Of a stretch of 64,000 bases of DNA, positions 11,813 through 23,459 are shown in pieces. The first letter of the stretch is position 1. The number at the start of each line of letters is the position of its first letter. Origin of the DNA: Anaeramoeba flamelloides (Eukaryota; Metamonada; Anaeramoebidae); contig JANTQA010000038.1 in assembly GCA_027625915.1 (NCBI GenBank), positions 814,001-878,000 of the forward strand. Reading direction: 5' to 3'. Under the pieces are notes generated by a model that saw only the letters and a program-made list of their open reading frames with translations, did no database searches and was not told the DNA's origin. A program made the position numbers and the translations under genes.

Positions 11813-12080
11813 TATTTATATACAAACTCTTTTTCAGCCAAAGGGACCTAGTATCATATGAATAAAAATACCATATTCTGAGTTATGTCTTGTATTCTTT
11901 TCACAATATATCCAATTTTTAGATTAAAATCTTTTTTTTTTCTTTCATACTTTTTTTTTTATCTAATTTAGTAACATTTATACTTTTTTTAAGACTGTTT
12001 TTTTGATGTTGATTTTTTTACTACTAATTCACATTTAAAGACAAATTTAAAAATGATATTTTTCAACTCGGGAGGCTATA
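11813..12080 (+). mobile_element. Partial CAGTCAAAGG-group element (588-bp subfamily), left end
   Basis: ATATACAAACTCTTTTTCAG is followed by CCAAAGGGACCTAGT and then by a body collinear with the first about 150 bases of the 588-bp units at 6431 and 7019, including the AATTTTTAGATTAAAATC stretch. Similarity fades before the inverted-repeat arm that starts near 12117, so the copy looks truncated or interrupted. Confidence 0.6.
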
Positions 12081-12560
12081 TATAGATTATTCAACATTTA
12101 TATTTGTCTTAAAAAGCAGATTTTTTTCTAAAATTCTTGATTTTTTTGAGAATAATAGTAGCATTTTTAAATAGATGAGACAAATTTAAGAACTATTTTC
12201 CTAACAAGATTTTTTTGAGGCATTTGGATGATGGAGAACATATGAAATTCATATTTTAGAAACAACACACTTTAATTTTAGATTTCTCCATAGTATAGGT
12301 ACTGATATGTTAATTACAAAAATGACAAATAATTTTATTATTTTGTTGAAATTTAATAAAATCTAGTGACTTTTTTTTGTTAAAGAAATTACTATTGTAT
12401 TTTTCAATATTTTCAAATTCTTTTATACAAAATTTAGTTTAAAGAAGATTATTTCTTGTTTATGTTTTGTTTTCGGACTCTTTTTTTTAGACTTTTTTTC
12501 GATCTACACCGAGCCCATATTTTGATCAGCAAGTCAACTTTTAGTAATATTGGTTAATAG

Positions 12561-13055
12561 AAGTGAAAAAAATACGAAACAAAAAAAAAATTTCTGACAA
12601 GATTTTTCATTGTAAATATTCAGAAAGGGTTTTGTAATTTCTATTATTTAAAATCAAATTCTTTTTTTTTAATTATTAAACTTTTAAAATTATAACCCAC
12701 CCACTTATTAGAATGATGATTAATAAAATAGAACTTTTTCAAAACAAAATTCAACCAATTAAAAAACAATGAATAAAAATTATCTTTTTCCAAACTCTAG
12801 CAAACCTCTATAAAATTCGATTGTCCTTCAGATAATATAGATCTAATTATTTTATCAAAAAATTTCTTGAGTATTCTATAGATACCCTTACTTTAATAAA
12901 CTTTGGGTTGGTTTATTACTGGGTTCATAGAAAATTTGGTTATTTTATAAAAGAGATTTAATTTAAATACTTATAATTACACATTAATTTTTATAATTAT
13001 TCTCAATTTAAAATCTAGTCAAGGATTTTTATCATGTCGGTCATTTTTTTCACTA
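12561..13055 (+). mobile_element. AGTGAAAAAAATAC-family MITE (about 495 bp), copy 1
   Basis: The left end AGTGAAAAAAATACGAAAC mirrors the right end, which in reverse complement reads AGTGAAAAAAATGACCGACA. Both run inward to a GACAAGAT / TTGACTAGAT block. The interior, with ATTAGAATGATGATTAATAA and AATTATCTTTTTCCAAACTC, is shared with the copies at 18298, 37408 and 42231. There is no coding capacity. Confidence 0.75.
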
Positions 13056-13389
13056 CAATAAAGTTCAAAACACTTACTATTTACAATTCTCTACCTGTGA
13101 AACAACTTGTTCTTTAATTAGAAGTTTCCATAATCATTCATTTTCATGTATTCTCAACTTGAAAAAGTTCTGATCCCTTAAATAATAAATTTTTATTTCA
13201 AAGGATTTCAGATTTTTAAAAAATTAACAAATTTTAAGTTACAGAAAAAATGGCTTTCAAAAATCAAGTATCCCAAATCTCAATTATACTGTTATGTGGT
13301 ATTTCCTTTTGAAATATATTCTTTGTATTTAATGAATGTGTAGTTAAGGGGTTTGTGTCGATACTATGCAGAAATCTTAAATTAAAGTA

Positions 13390-13849
13390 AAGTGATCAAA
13401 ATTACTCCTCGCAACGACTATAATCCGTGTTTCAAAATATAATCCGTGCTTTTTTTTTCTTCTTGTTCCAAGGCAACATCCAATTAACTACCAGATAGTT
13501 TACCTAATACCAATTAAAAATAAAGGTAAAGACTTTGATATTTTTATTAAATTTTTAATTGGGAATGCAATTTGTTCATAATATACTAAATTTGTTCAAT
13601 TTTTGTTGAATTTTTGTGTTTTCATTGATTAAACTTTTGTTCTATATTTACTCTATTTTTTGAGATAAATTTTCTAATTTGATCCTTAATTTTTCTGATT
13701 TCTTTTTAAAATAATAGAACTTTTTGAAATCAATACCCGATTTACTAATACTTTATTGGTTTCTTTGATCGGTTAATGGTAAGTTTTTCTCTAAAAAAAA
13801 GATTTTTATTTTAAAAACGATGATTAAAATTTTCTGCATGCTTTATTTT
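13390..13849 (+). mobile_element. hAT-like MITE with CGACTATAATCCGTG end, copy 1
   Basis: A 460-bp element lies between two exact AATTAAAGTA repeats (13380-13389 and 13850-13859), the apparent target-site duplication of 8 to 10 bp. Its left side carries CAACGACTATAATCCGTGTT, and the same sequence heads the copies at 45971 and 60421. The right side carries the inverse GATTAAA motif. The long target duplication suggests the hAT superfamily (8 bp), but no transposase is present to confirm it. Confidence 0.7.
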
Positions 13850-14360
13850 AATTAAAGTATGTTGTTTCTAGAATGTGAATTTCATATGTTCTCCATCACC
13901 CAATTGTCTCAAAAAATTCGATTAGTAAAATAGTGGTAAAAATTTATCTCGTCTATTTAAAAATGCTATGATTGTTCTCAAAAAAATCAAGAATTTTAGA
14001 AAAATTTTGGCATTTGGAGAAAAATCAGAAAATTAAATCATACTAATTAAATTGTTTTGAGATTTATTTATGATCAGTTACTTTGTAATTCATTTTGATC
14101 CTAAAATGATTTTTAAAAAATAAAACCAATTTTATTATTTAACTAATCATTCTTTAGTTACCTTCCTTAAAATCTCAGAACTTTTACAAATCACTCACAT
14201 GTTTTAAAGTGTTTTTACAATATTCGGTAATTGGTTTATTGGAGAAAGTCTCAAAGCTCTGTAATAGTCATGAAATTTCGATCATTTTTTCAATCTATTT
14301 AATATTTCTTGATTTGCTGATGTTTAATTAATTACCGTTTCGCACCATAACAGTTAATTG

Positions 14361-15612
14361 ATGACAAAACAAGAACAACCTTTTGAATCAATAAAACAAC
14401 AAAATAACGAACGTTCCAAATTACTGCTGAAAGAGCAATCACAACTTTCTGAATTAATTTCGAGCCAACGCAAACAATTTGAAAAAAAGATCTACCACTT
14501 AGAAAGTATTAACAACAAACAACAAAAAATCGAATCTTTCTTTTGTTGTTTCATTCTTTCTTTTTTTGTGAACAAACAATTTTTTCCTTATTTCTCTCCA
14601 ATTTTAAATCACGATCTCTCTTTTTTTCTTATTTCTTTCCTAACTCTGGCCAAACAATTGGCTTTGATCTCTGTTTTAATTGTGCTGTTAATTTGAAATG
14701 TAATCTAACAAAAATGTGTAACCACAGATTTGTTAAACCAAAGGCTTTTACAACTTGAAGAAATAAATGATAACCGAGGGCTATTAACGATAGAGTCTCG
14801 AAAGTTAATGATCAAACAAAAAAGCTTAAAACAAGAGTCTGCCAAATTAAAAAAAATCATTCTAATGCTTGAGATTCGGAATTCCAAACTCAAGAACCAA
14901 GCAAAAAAATCCTTACCGTTTTTTGAACATACAAATAAAAACGAAGAATCTGTCGAATTTATATTTACAAATAAAAAAACACAAGAAAAGGTTAATATGG
15001 TGTCTACCAACAAAAAAAAGAATTACAATAATTACAGCTTTATGAAGATTAGAAAATCAAATTTCAAAATTGAAAGAATCAAAAGCACATCAACAGGGCT
15101 GAACAACAATGAAAATACTAAATTCTGGTTTGGAAAAAAAAAATGAAATTGAAAACAAGGACGAGGATGAGGACGGGTCTGGATCTGAAAATGATAATGA
15201 AAATGAAAATGAACATAATAAGAAAAGCAAATACCATAATCTCTCTAATCAATTAAAGTCTAGCGGAAAAAGGAGAAATTCTAGATCCAGATCAAATTCT
15301 CTGGGATCAGACACTTTATCGCTGATCCAAATAAAAGAAATTGGGAAAGCAAGAAGGAAAAGATCAGGGAGCTTTGATTCTACTGATCGTTCCATATTCC
15401 ATGAGAAAACAAAAATTAAAAAGAAGAGAGACAAAAAAAGAAAGGAAAAAGAAAAAGAAAAAGACAAAGAAAAGAACGACAAGAAAAAAAAAAAGAGTAA
15501 AAATATTTTAAAAAACACGATTAAATGGAAAAAACGTAAAAATAAAAACTCTTCAAATCTGAATCAGAAAAAGGTTAAAAGAAGCTTGACAAACCCCTTT
15601 GGGAAAAAATAA
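14361..15612 (+). CDS. Unrecognised coiled-coil and charged nuclear-like protein
   Basis: I do not recognise this gene. Exon 1 (14361-14505) encodes MTKQEQPFESIKQQNNERSK and a Gln/Glu/Lys coiled coil. A GT..AG intron (14506-14727, acceptor ACCACAG) joins in phase to exon 2, restoring heptads around NLLNQRLLQLEEIND. A basic middle part follows, then an acidic patch NKDEDEDGSGSENDNENENE, an RS-like patch RRNSRSRSNSLGSD and a Lys-rich tail ending NPFGKK. The reading frame changes at a run of ten A at about 15134-15143: the exon-2 frame meets a stop just after it, while the acidic and RS-like part reads on in another frame. A run of nine A would join them, so either the assembly or homopolymer is wrong, a small intron is hidden nearby, or the gene is damaged. 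The composition suggests a nuclear protein; no enzyme motif is seen. Confidence 0.6.
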
Positions 15613-16744
15613 TACAAAAACAATTCGGTAATAGATTTTTTTAAAACTCAAATTAAAAATTTATTTGTAAAATTTAATTTCAAATACCTTTTGTGGTTCA
15701 TAATTATTCTTATTATTGCTTTGTTTAAAACCATTTCTTTCTGTAGCATCTTACAAAACAAAAATAAAAATAATTCCAAATAAAATTATTATACTGATAT
15801 TAATATGCTTTTTTTTTTTCAAGCTCTTTTACTCCCTTATAAAGACTAAACCATCTACCCACGCTTGTCTGTGTATTGTGTGTGTGTGTTTATTTTCAGT
15901 TTTGCAAAGTGGCTTATATATATAAATGCCAATTTATTGGGGATAGAGGATTTACCTTATAAACTCCTGTTCTATCAATAAGTAACGTATTACTTTATGG
16001 ATTATCTTCTCGAGAGTATTTGATGAATTTGGCTGCTTTTTTAACTATATATTTATGTTATACAATGCTGAAACATTTTGTCAAATCGATTGTAACTGTC
16101 CAGGTGTGGTCAGTCTTTCTCTTTCTTATCTCTTTTCTTGATCAAACTTTTTCAAATTGCGAGCTGTTCACTAATTGAAATGTTAACACTTTCTTATAAA
16201 TTACAATACTCACAAAACAAAAAATAAATAATTACCAATACTAATAAAAAAGAGGTATGTCAAAATTTTTGGAAAGAGAATACAACAAAAAAAAGTTTTT
16301 CATATAAATTTGCAAAAATTCTATTTAGGATTATTGATCGATCAAAGGCAAGATACCACCAACTAATTTTATTTGAATTCTTCTCTTGAAAAGAACTCAA
16401 CTTTCACAAAATATCATCATCCGAAAGTAAACTATTTTTAATAAAAAAGGCAAAATGAAAGCAATAAAAAAAAAAAAATTGTAAATTAAAGTAAACTATC
16501 TGGTATTAGAATATAATTTGGATATGACTAACAATAGGGAAATTATGATTGTCGAACCTTTCCAACCAAAATTTCTAATTTGGATTGTATAAGGGACTAA
16601 TAAGGTATTTCCAAAAAAGTGTGACATTTTTTTTTACATTTCATAAAAAATCATATTTGTTAGTATGATGGTATTCGTTAATCGAAAATACTAAATTTAA
16701 ATATTAATACCGATTGAATCAATGACGAGGGTATTTATTTCAAA

Positions 16745-17441
16745 ATAAACTCTGTTTCAGTCAAAGGTGCCCAACGTTTTTTTCAAATATCAATTATTTT
16801 ATATAATTGTCCTTTGAAGAACAAATAAGAAATAAACAGAATAATACACACCAAAGAATTGTTGATATATGTCTGAAAGAAAACTGATTCACCAATAAAT
16901 TTTCTTAAAAATTTCAAAACTCAAATTCTTAGGACCCTATTGAGAAAAACAACGATGTTCATTTTGAACTTCTACTGATATTTGAATAATAAATAGGAAA
17001 CATTTTTCACTTCATTTTCCATACTTTTCTTTTAGAAATCAAAATCCCCCAAACGAATTTTGTTGGTATTTATGGTCTCTATTTGAAAAAGGAAATGAAA
17101 ATGAAGTGAAAATTTTCATATTTATTCAACAAATATCAAGATCAAAGATCGAATAGAATTGCAATAGAAATCAATAGATTTCTCAACAATCTTTACATGG
17201 TTTCAGTGACCTTAGAATAACACGTTTTTACTAAGTGATTATTGATCTGGCAATAAAAAAATTTTTTGAAATGAATGACGTTTTAAAAAAAAATCGAAAA
17301 AAACAAACAAAAATGTGAAAAAATGATTTCAATTTTGAAAATTTCTAAAATACAATTTTTCTTCTAATATTTTTACAAACCCTTTAAATACATGTATTTC
17401 ACCCATTACAACCTGACCCCTTTGGCTGAAAAATAGTTTAT
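16745..17441 (+). mobile_element. CAGTCAAAGG-group MITE, copy A (697 bp), with nested palindrome
   Basis: The left end ATAAACTCTGTTTCAGTCAA and the right end, in reverse complement, ATAAACTATTTTTCAGCCAA form the TIRs, flanked by TA. The body is collinear with copy B (28690) and, inverted, with copy C (7606). At about 16973-17139 it holds the palindromic element also found alone at 523-684 (CTGATATTTGAATAATAAAT on one side, its inverse on the other). There is no coding capacity. Confidence 0.8.
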
Positions 17442-18297
17442 GTTAGTTGAAATATTCCTAAAAAATGAAAAAAAAAAAAAAAAATTGCACTTTTTTTGGT
17501 TAAAGCGATGTACGACCAATTCCAATTAAAAACTGGAAATATGGAAATGGTACAAATGATTTTTTAAATAATAAAACATAGTTATATATTTTGAATTACA
17601 TATGAAAATTTTTTTAGATTAAACGAGTTCTGAAAACAAATTTTTAGATCAAAAATAAAATAATAAATACCAATTTTCAGCATAAAAAATATCAGATAAA
17701 ATTGAGATCAAAAATTTTAATATATTTTATTTATGCAATACAATAATATGAAACAAATTGAATTATTATCAAGAATCTATAAATGGTGGTTAATGATTTT
17801 ATATATTTAAATCCTTTTTTGAAGATTGAATTTAAAAAAAACTATTTTAAAATAAATATACCCCACTTACTTCGAAATAGCTTACAGTGAAGCAATAAGT
17901 TATGAAATTAATGCATTATTATTTAGTATATTGATTTTTTTTCTCAGAGAAACAATAAAAAATAATAAGACTTGAACTTCTAAATTTAAACAATTTCTTT
18001 TTCAATTTCTCAAATTTTGTTCATTATTTTTTTCAAAAAGATTTGATTCTGAAGAAAAATAGTTATTAACAAAAACATTTTTCAACTTAAATTGTCTTGA
18101 AATTCGTTGGCTTTAAATCAATAGGAACTGAAATCAATGAACAGAAAGGAAAATACTGTTTTGGTATTTATTTCGTGACAAGAATATCAAAATCCATACC
18201 AATACTTTCCAGACTTTTTCTAACGTTTTGCCTGGAAAGTCTTCAAGATTTCAGTTTCTGGTATTATTTCATATTATTTCAAATTTCAAATATAACA

Positions 18298-18794
18298 GGG
18301 AAAAAAAATACAAGACATGAAAATAATCCTTACATGATTTTGTATTGTGAATATTCGGAAAATTGATGTGTAATTTCAAATATATTCAAAATCAAATCCT
18401 TTTTTTTACAATAACCAAATTTTTTATGAGCCTAATAATAAACCTACTGAAAGTTCATTAAAGTACGGTGCCTCTAGAACACTCGAGTAATTGTTTGATT
18501 ATTTAAATTAGATCAACTTTTTTTTAAAAAATCAATTTAGTTTTAAAGAATTTTGCTAGGGTTTTGAAAATGATAATTTTTATTCTTATTTTTTGATTGA
18601 TTGATTGAATAGTGTTTTGAATAAGGATAATTTCATTAATCATCATTCTAATAATGAGCTAAAATTTTAAAAAGTTTGATTCTTCTAAAAAAGGATTCGA
18701 TTTTAAATATAAGAAATTATACAACAATTTCATAATATTAACAATTAAAAATCTTGTACAGCGATTTTTTTCAGGTCAATAGTTTTTTTCACTT
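18298..18794 (-). mobile_element. AGTGAAAAAAATAC-family MITE, copy 2 (reverse orientation)
   Basis: In reverse complement the right end reads AAGTGAAAAAAACTATTGAC and runs to ACAAGATTTTTAATTG. The left end begins GGGAAAAAAAATACAAGACA followed by TGAAAATAATCC, as in the other copies. The interior ATCATCATTCTAATAATGAG and GAGTAATTGTTTGATTATTT are the inverse of blocks in the copy at 42231. Non-coding. Confidence 0.7.
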
Positions 18795-19217
18795 CTTTAC
18801 TTGATAAAACTATGTTATCCTAAAAAAGAGTAAAAAAAAATAATTAACAAAAGATAAGATTTTGAATTTAATTTAAAATTTTCATAGTTATCGAAAAGAA
18901 AAATATATGTTAACTTTCAAATACCTGAAAATCTTTTACGAAAACCTTTAAAGTGAAAAGTTATTTAAATTAAAAATCTTTTTAAAAGTTTGAATTGTAA
19001 AATCTTTTAAATTTAAAGTTGTTGAATTTAGATCTTGTAATTCCTCATAAATTTGAGTAAATTTCTAAGAAAAATAAATAGTGGTGCTAAGGAAAAAAAG
19101 TGACTCTAAATTTTGTGTGGTTATTGTCGTGTTTATAAAATATTTTTCAACATTTTTTTTTTTTCTACTTTCGTCTTTTTAACTTTTTCTAACTGTCAAA
19201 ATTTGGAACTCTTTAAA

Positions 19218-22200
19218 ATGAACAAGCCAAAGAAATCTAAAAAGAAACCAAAGACAAAGAAAAGATTGATTGAAAAACACAAAAAGAGATCGAAAAAGGA
19301 AAAACAAAATAAAAAAGATAGGAAGAGATTAAGAGACCTCCAAATTCCTGTTGAACGAACAATCTCCAAATGCCAACTTTGTGAAGAAGAAAAAGCAGAC
19401 TTTTATTGTACCAAATGCGAAGTCCATTATTGTCAAAATTGTGAATTACAATTACACACTCACTATTTGAAGAAAAAACATTTCAAATTTGTTTTTAAAG
19501 AACCTTATATTCAACGCAAAGGTAATTTATTTTTTTATTTTTTTTTTTTCTTTTTTATTTTTTCTGTTCTTTTCTTTTTTCTTTTTTTTCATCAATCGAA
19601 ATACATTTTGAGGTTTTTTTCAATTTCTGTTCTTTGTTGACAGATTAGGTTGAATGTTTGAAAAAAAAAAAACAATGAGAAATTTCTGGTTAATACGATT
19701 GAAATTCAAAGTTTCATAAAATTCAGTTCCACCTATGTTAGTTGTTTGATCTGATCTAATAGAATATTTTAACCACAAATAATTTTTTTCAGAACTTGAT
19801 TTGTTGTATCTGTTTCAGATTTTTGTAAACACAAAAGTTTCAAGTGTGTCAAGATATAGTTCCTTTAACAATTTAAGGAAGTAAGTACATTTTACAATTT
19901 TGAAAAATTTTAATTGGTTAAACTTTACTGAAAAAATATAATTTGAGTGCTCTTAGATATTGAAAATTTGAAACCAAAACACCAATTCGCGGATCTATTT
20001 GTGAATTGAAAGTGAACCCAAAGTAATTTAGAGTTGGATCTTTAATTTTTCGATTGTTTGAACATTTTTTTTTGATTAAATTTTTGGTTTTATTAAATAC
20101 AGTATTAGATCTAGAAATATGTTTATTCGAATGTGCAAAATTAATCATAGAGTAAACCAAAAAAATAGACCCAAAAAGGTGTGTATTTGAAACAAATATT
20201 TTCTTTTAAAACACCAAACACGATAGATCACCTTTCTAGATAAATTTCTTGAAATCAAAAATGAAAAAAAAAATCGATCACAAAAGCCTATTTTCGAAGA
20301 TTTATTTTCTTTATCTTCTTAATTTATATGAATTCAAACAATTTATAACCTTGAATTTCTCACCCCATTACTATTTATTATTATTTTAAAAAACATTTTG
20401 CGTTATAAATTTACTTTCAAAATTCTTTTTTTTAATATTTTTATCAAATCAAGCCAAATACTGAATACTATTTCAAAGATTAAAATAAAGGAGTTGAATT
20501 CTTGGAAAACAAAAAACAGTTACAAAAGATTCAAATCTAAATAATTGAAAAATTTCGAAAAATTTTTAATCAGATTCAGAAATATTTTGAGTTTTTAATT
20601 TGAATGGGAAATAAATAATTATAAAATCAAATTAATTTGTCCAATAAATCTTTATTTATGAAGATGAATTTAATAAATATCCTATTTTCTGTAATAAATC
20701 AAGAATTAGATGAATTAAATGAAAATAGGATTTTTAAATTCATTTTTGAAATTCTTTTGAAATAAAAAGTAAAATGTTTCTCAAAAACTTTTTAAACAAA
20801 AGTATTTCCATGAAGAATTAAAAATAAAATTGAAATTAAAAATACATAATTGTATCCAATTTTTGAGATAAGATCAAGAAATAAATGAATTTTATTTATT
20901 TTTGCCCAATCTTTTCATTTTTTTAGATTTCCATTTTTTAGTTGGTATCTAAATATATTATACTAGGATAGAATACATTTCCGTATTTATTAAAATATCA
21001 ATATATTTGGCAAAAGAAATGATTTGAATAAATCGGTTTTGTATAAATGTTGGGACTCAAAATTTGAAAAATGTACTTACCCCCTTAAAAACAAATCTAT
21101 TTTGTATAAATAATCTAAAATGATCAATAAAAGTTGAGTGTCTTTACTTTTTTAACCTTGTTAAAGTCGAATTTCGTCAAGTAACTCTTTATTCAATTCC
21201 AAATTAATAAATTGTTAATTATGTTTTGTGAAAATAAGCGAAAAAATGTTTCAGTTTATTATTATCTTTGATATTTTTTTTTCTTTATTAGTTTATTGAT
21301 CAATAATTCCCATTCAATTTTTAAATAATAATATAATAGTTAATATTCTTTTTGGTGCCAATTACTGTAAATTCGAAAAAATAAAAAATATCAAAATTGT
21401 AGAGAAAGACATATAAATAAAAAATAGTACTTCAAAAAAATATATCTGGATTTCAAAAAAAAAAAAAAAAAAAAATAGATTTAATATTAAATTTATTACT
21501 TTACTACTGTATTTAGTTTGAAGATAATTTCAAAATCTAAAATATTTTTTTTATATTTCTTTTTCTATTTTGACTATATATATATATATATCTTTTTCTA
21601 TTTGAATTTTTATTCAATATTCTATTTGTTTATTATTTTTATTTGTTTATGATTTTTAAAATTTATCAAAAAAGTAATCAATACAAATAAATGTGAAAAA
21701 CATCAGGAAAAATTATCCTTATATTGTAAAGATGAAAATAAATTAATTTGCACTGAATGTTATGAAACTTGTAGAAAAAATAATCATTCAATATTGGGTT
21801 TAAATGAATATTCAAATGAAATTTCAGAAAAAATCAAGATAATTATAAATAAAATCCAAAAAGAAGAATTACAAAATAATGAAACAATAAAACAGACACT
21901 TGTAAATCAAAATAAATTAAAACAAGAAACCAAAGAGCTTGTTAATTATATCGAAAATGAATCCAATTTATTGATACAAAAAATACAAAAAACCAAAATA
22001 AATTATCTAAATTTATTGAAGAAAGTTGAAATAATATCAAATACTAATTTTACCAAAATTTTGAATGAAAAAAAAATAAAACAAAAAAAGATAAATCAAA
22101 ATAAAAGCAAAATAAAAAAACTCAAAAAATTGAAAAAAGATAAAAAAAAGATCAAATTAATTCAGGGATCAAAGGAAATAATTCAAAAGAGAGAAAGAGA

Positions 22201-22921
22201 GAAAAAGAGAGAAATACAGATATCAAAAAGAAAAAGGGAAAAAAAAGAAAACCGGGAAGATAATGAATGTGAAAGGAAGAGAAAGGTGGGGCGGGGTAAA
22301 GAAAAGAAAGAAGAAATAAAAGAAGAAAGAGAAGAAGAAGAAGAAGACAAAAAAGAAGCAGGGGCAGACACAGAGATATACAAAGAAGAATTTGATCCAA
22401 AAATGAAAGAAAATCTAATAAAACTAAAAAACGAAAAGAAAACTGCTATGAATCCATCGAAATATGGATATGGGAAAATTTGTGGTAAAAAAATTTATTC
22501 TAGCGGAAAACATGAAATAAAAATCAAAATAGACCAATTCCCAAATCCAAAAAATAAAACGAACATAATTTATTTAGGAGTAATAAAAACTGAAAATAGG
22601 GAAAAATTAATTGAAAAGAAAGATTACGAAGGAACATATTATTTTCAAATTCGGTGGAATGGGAAGAACAAAAAAAAAATGCAAAGCCTAAAATACAAAA
22701 AAGAAAATGGTAAAGGGACTGGAGAAGGGTATCCAGTAGAAATCTATTTTAAAAAAGATGACATTTTCACAATTTCTCTTGATATGGATATAAAAAAAAT
22801 TTCCTTCAAAATCAATGAAAAAAATCTCACAGGCTGGGAAAATTTGCCTGAAAAAGTTAATTTTTTTGCCAGTTTACGTTGCCAAAAAGGAAAAGAAAAA
22901 AACAAAATATCAATAATTTGA
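19218..22921 (+). CDS. TRIM A: B-box / coiled-coil / SPRY (B30.2) protein, intact
   Basis: TRIM-like scaffold lacking a RING finger; such proteins bind partners through the SPRY domain and oligomerise through the coiled coil. Ubiquitin-ligase activity is not implied without a RING. Exon 1 (19218-19521) and exon 2 (21675-22921) join in phase across a 2153-bp intron (donor GTAATTT, acceptor AAAAAAG), giving 516 residues. A Lys-rich leader is followed by a first zinc-binding B-box at 52-88 (CQLC..CTKC..CQNC..H..H), a second B-box at 108-139 (CEKHQEKLSLYC..CTEC..C..H), a coiled coil at about 150-255, a Lys/Glu linker, and a SPRY domain at about 358-516 (YGKICGKKIYSSGKHEIKIK, YYFQIRWNGK, DIFTISLDMDIKKISFKIN). 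The intron phase and the exon-1 length of 304 bases are identical in the paralogue TRIM B. The intron contains a duplicated non-coding segment. A possible extra exon lies just past the stop. Confidence 0.9.
19915..21110 (+). repeat. Segmental repeat R1, inside the TRIM A intron
   Basis: The segment matches 44925-45970 and then, after an inserted element, 46442-46640, in the same orientation and order: TTTGAAACCAAAACACCA, AAATTTTTGGTTTTATTAAA, TTATCTTCTTAATTT, CCCATTACTATT, AAATAATTATAAAATCAAA and, at the end, AAAATGTACTTAC. The frame at 19918-20160 on the minus strand is not kept in the second copy, so the repeat looks non-coding. Confidence 0.75.
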
Positions 22922-22951
22922 AAAATTTATTTTTATTTTTTTATTTTTTAG

Positions 22952-23122
22952 GCAGATAATATATATACGCGTGTGATATTACCAGGTCTAAATTTTGATC
23001 CAAGTAGCTGTATTCCCAATACTAGATGTTTAATTACTCAAATTAAAGTCATTCCAGATGAGAATTGTTCGTTTTCCAAATATAATCTCCCTGCCCATTT
23101 TTTATCCAAAGATGAAAAATAA
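22952..23122 (+). CDS. Orphan coding-like exon downstream of TRIM A
   Basis: Immediately after a TTTTTTAG acceptor-like site, 56 sense codons run to a TAA. The peptide, which includes NIYTRVILPGLNFDPSSCIP, RCLITQIKVIPDENCSF and YNLPAHFLSKDEK, is mixed in composition and unlike the homopolymer frames around it. It begins 30 bases after the TRIM A stop codon. It could be an alternative last exon of TRIM A, the remnant of another gene, or the only surviving exon of a gene whose other exons I have not found. I do not recognise the family. The TRIM B copy has a MITE at the equivalent place. Confidence 0.35.
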   Translation, partial: ADNIYTRVILPGLNFDPSSCIPNTRCLITQIKVIPDENCSFSKYNLPAHFLSKDEK

Positions 23123-23459
23123 TCATCTTTACAAAAGGTTATGAAATGAAGATAATTTGTATCGCCGAAAATCAGATACATTACAGAAGATTATTTGATA
23201 AAAAATTAGAAATGACGAAGTTCGAGAAAATTTTAAAAAAATAAAGAAAAAAGAAAGAAAATAAACTTTTAAAAAAAATCTTATTTTTATTTTTTTATTA
23301 TTTATGGATATTCTTTTTTATTTTATCAAATAAATAAATAAATAAAGAGGTATACTAAACTATTTTATTTTTAAATTGATATTAATAAAAAGAATAAAAC
23401 TTTGAAAAGTGAAATAATTTAAATTAATCCAAAGAATATAAAGATGAAAAGTTAACAAT

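Larger units (their letters stand above)
12117..14010. mobile_element. Large inverted-repeat structure, arms about 150-170 bp, enclosing two other elements
   Basis: The arm at 12117-12290 is the reverse complement of the arm at 13861-14010. It includes a 21-bp perfect match (ATGGAGAACATATGAAATTC plus A) and collinear blocks such as TCTAAAATTCTTGATTTTTT and GCATTTTTAAATAGA. Between the arms lie two MITEs (12561-13055 and 13390-13849). A related, single-arm copy with the same order of parts occurs at about 41820-42725, where the arm-like sequence is again followed by the same MITE. This may be a composite element with long TIRs. Confidence 0.6.
10166..14360. other. Repeat-filled intergenic DNA
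   Basis: No gene is supported between RBMX2 and the coiled-coil gene. The interval is largely accounted for by the elements listed separately: TIR element 10320-11012, one end of a CAGTCAAAGG-group element at 11813, an inverted-repeat pair at 12117/14010, and two MITEs between its arms. The rest is AT-rich DNA without recognisable signals. Confidence 0.6.
15613..19217. other. Intergenic DNA with two MITEs
   Basis: No gene is supported. The stretch includes the MITE copies at 16745-17441 and 18298-18794. The frame at 18097-18366 runs into the second MITE and has no domain; the frame at 15716-15925 has no recognisable family. DNA just before 19218 is the promoter region of TRIM A, in which I see no defined motif. 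Confidence 0.55.

Noticed and set aside
19918-20160. 80-codon minus-strand frame in the TRIM A intron
   Set aside because: The same segment at 44930-45150 does not keep the frame, so it is part of a non-coding repeat.
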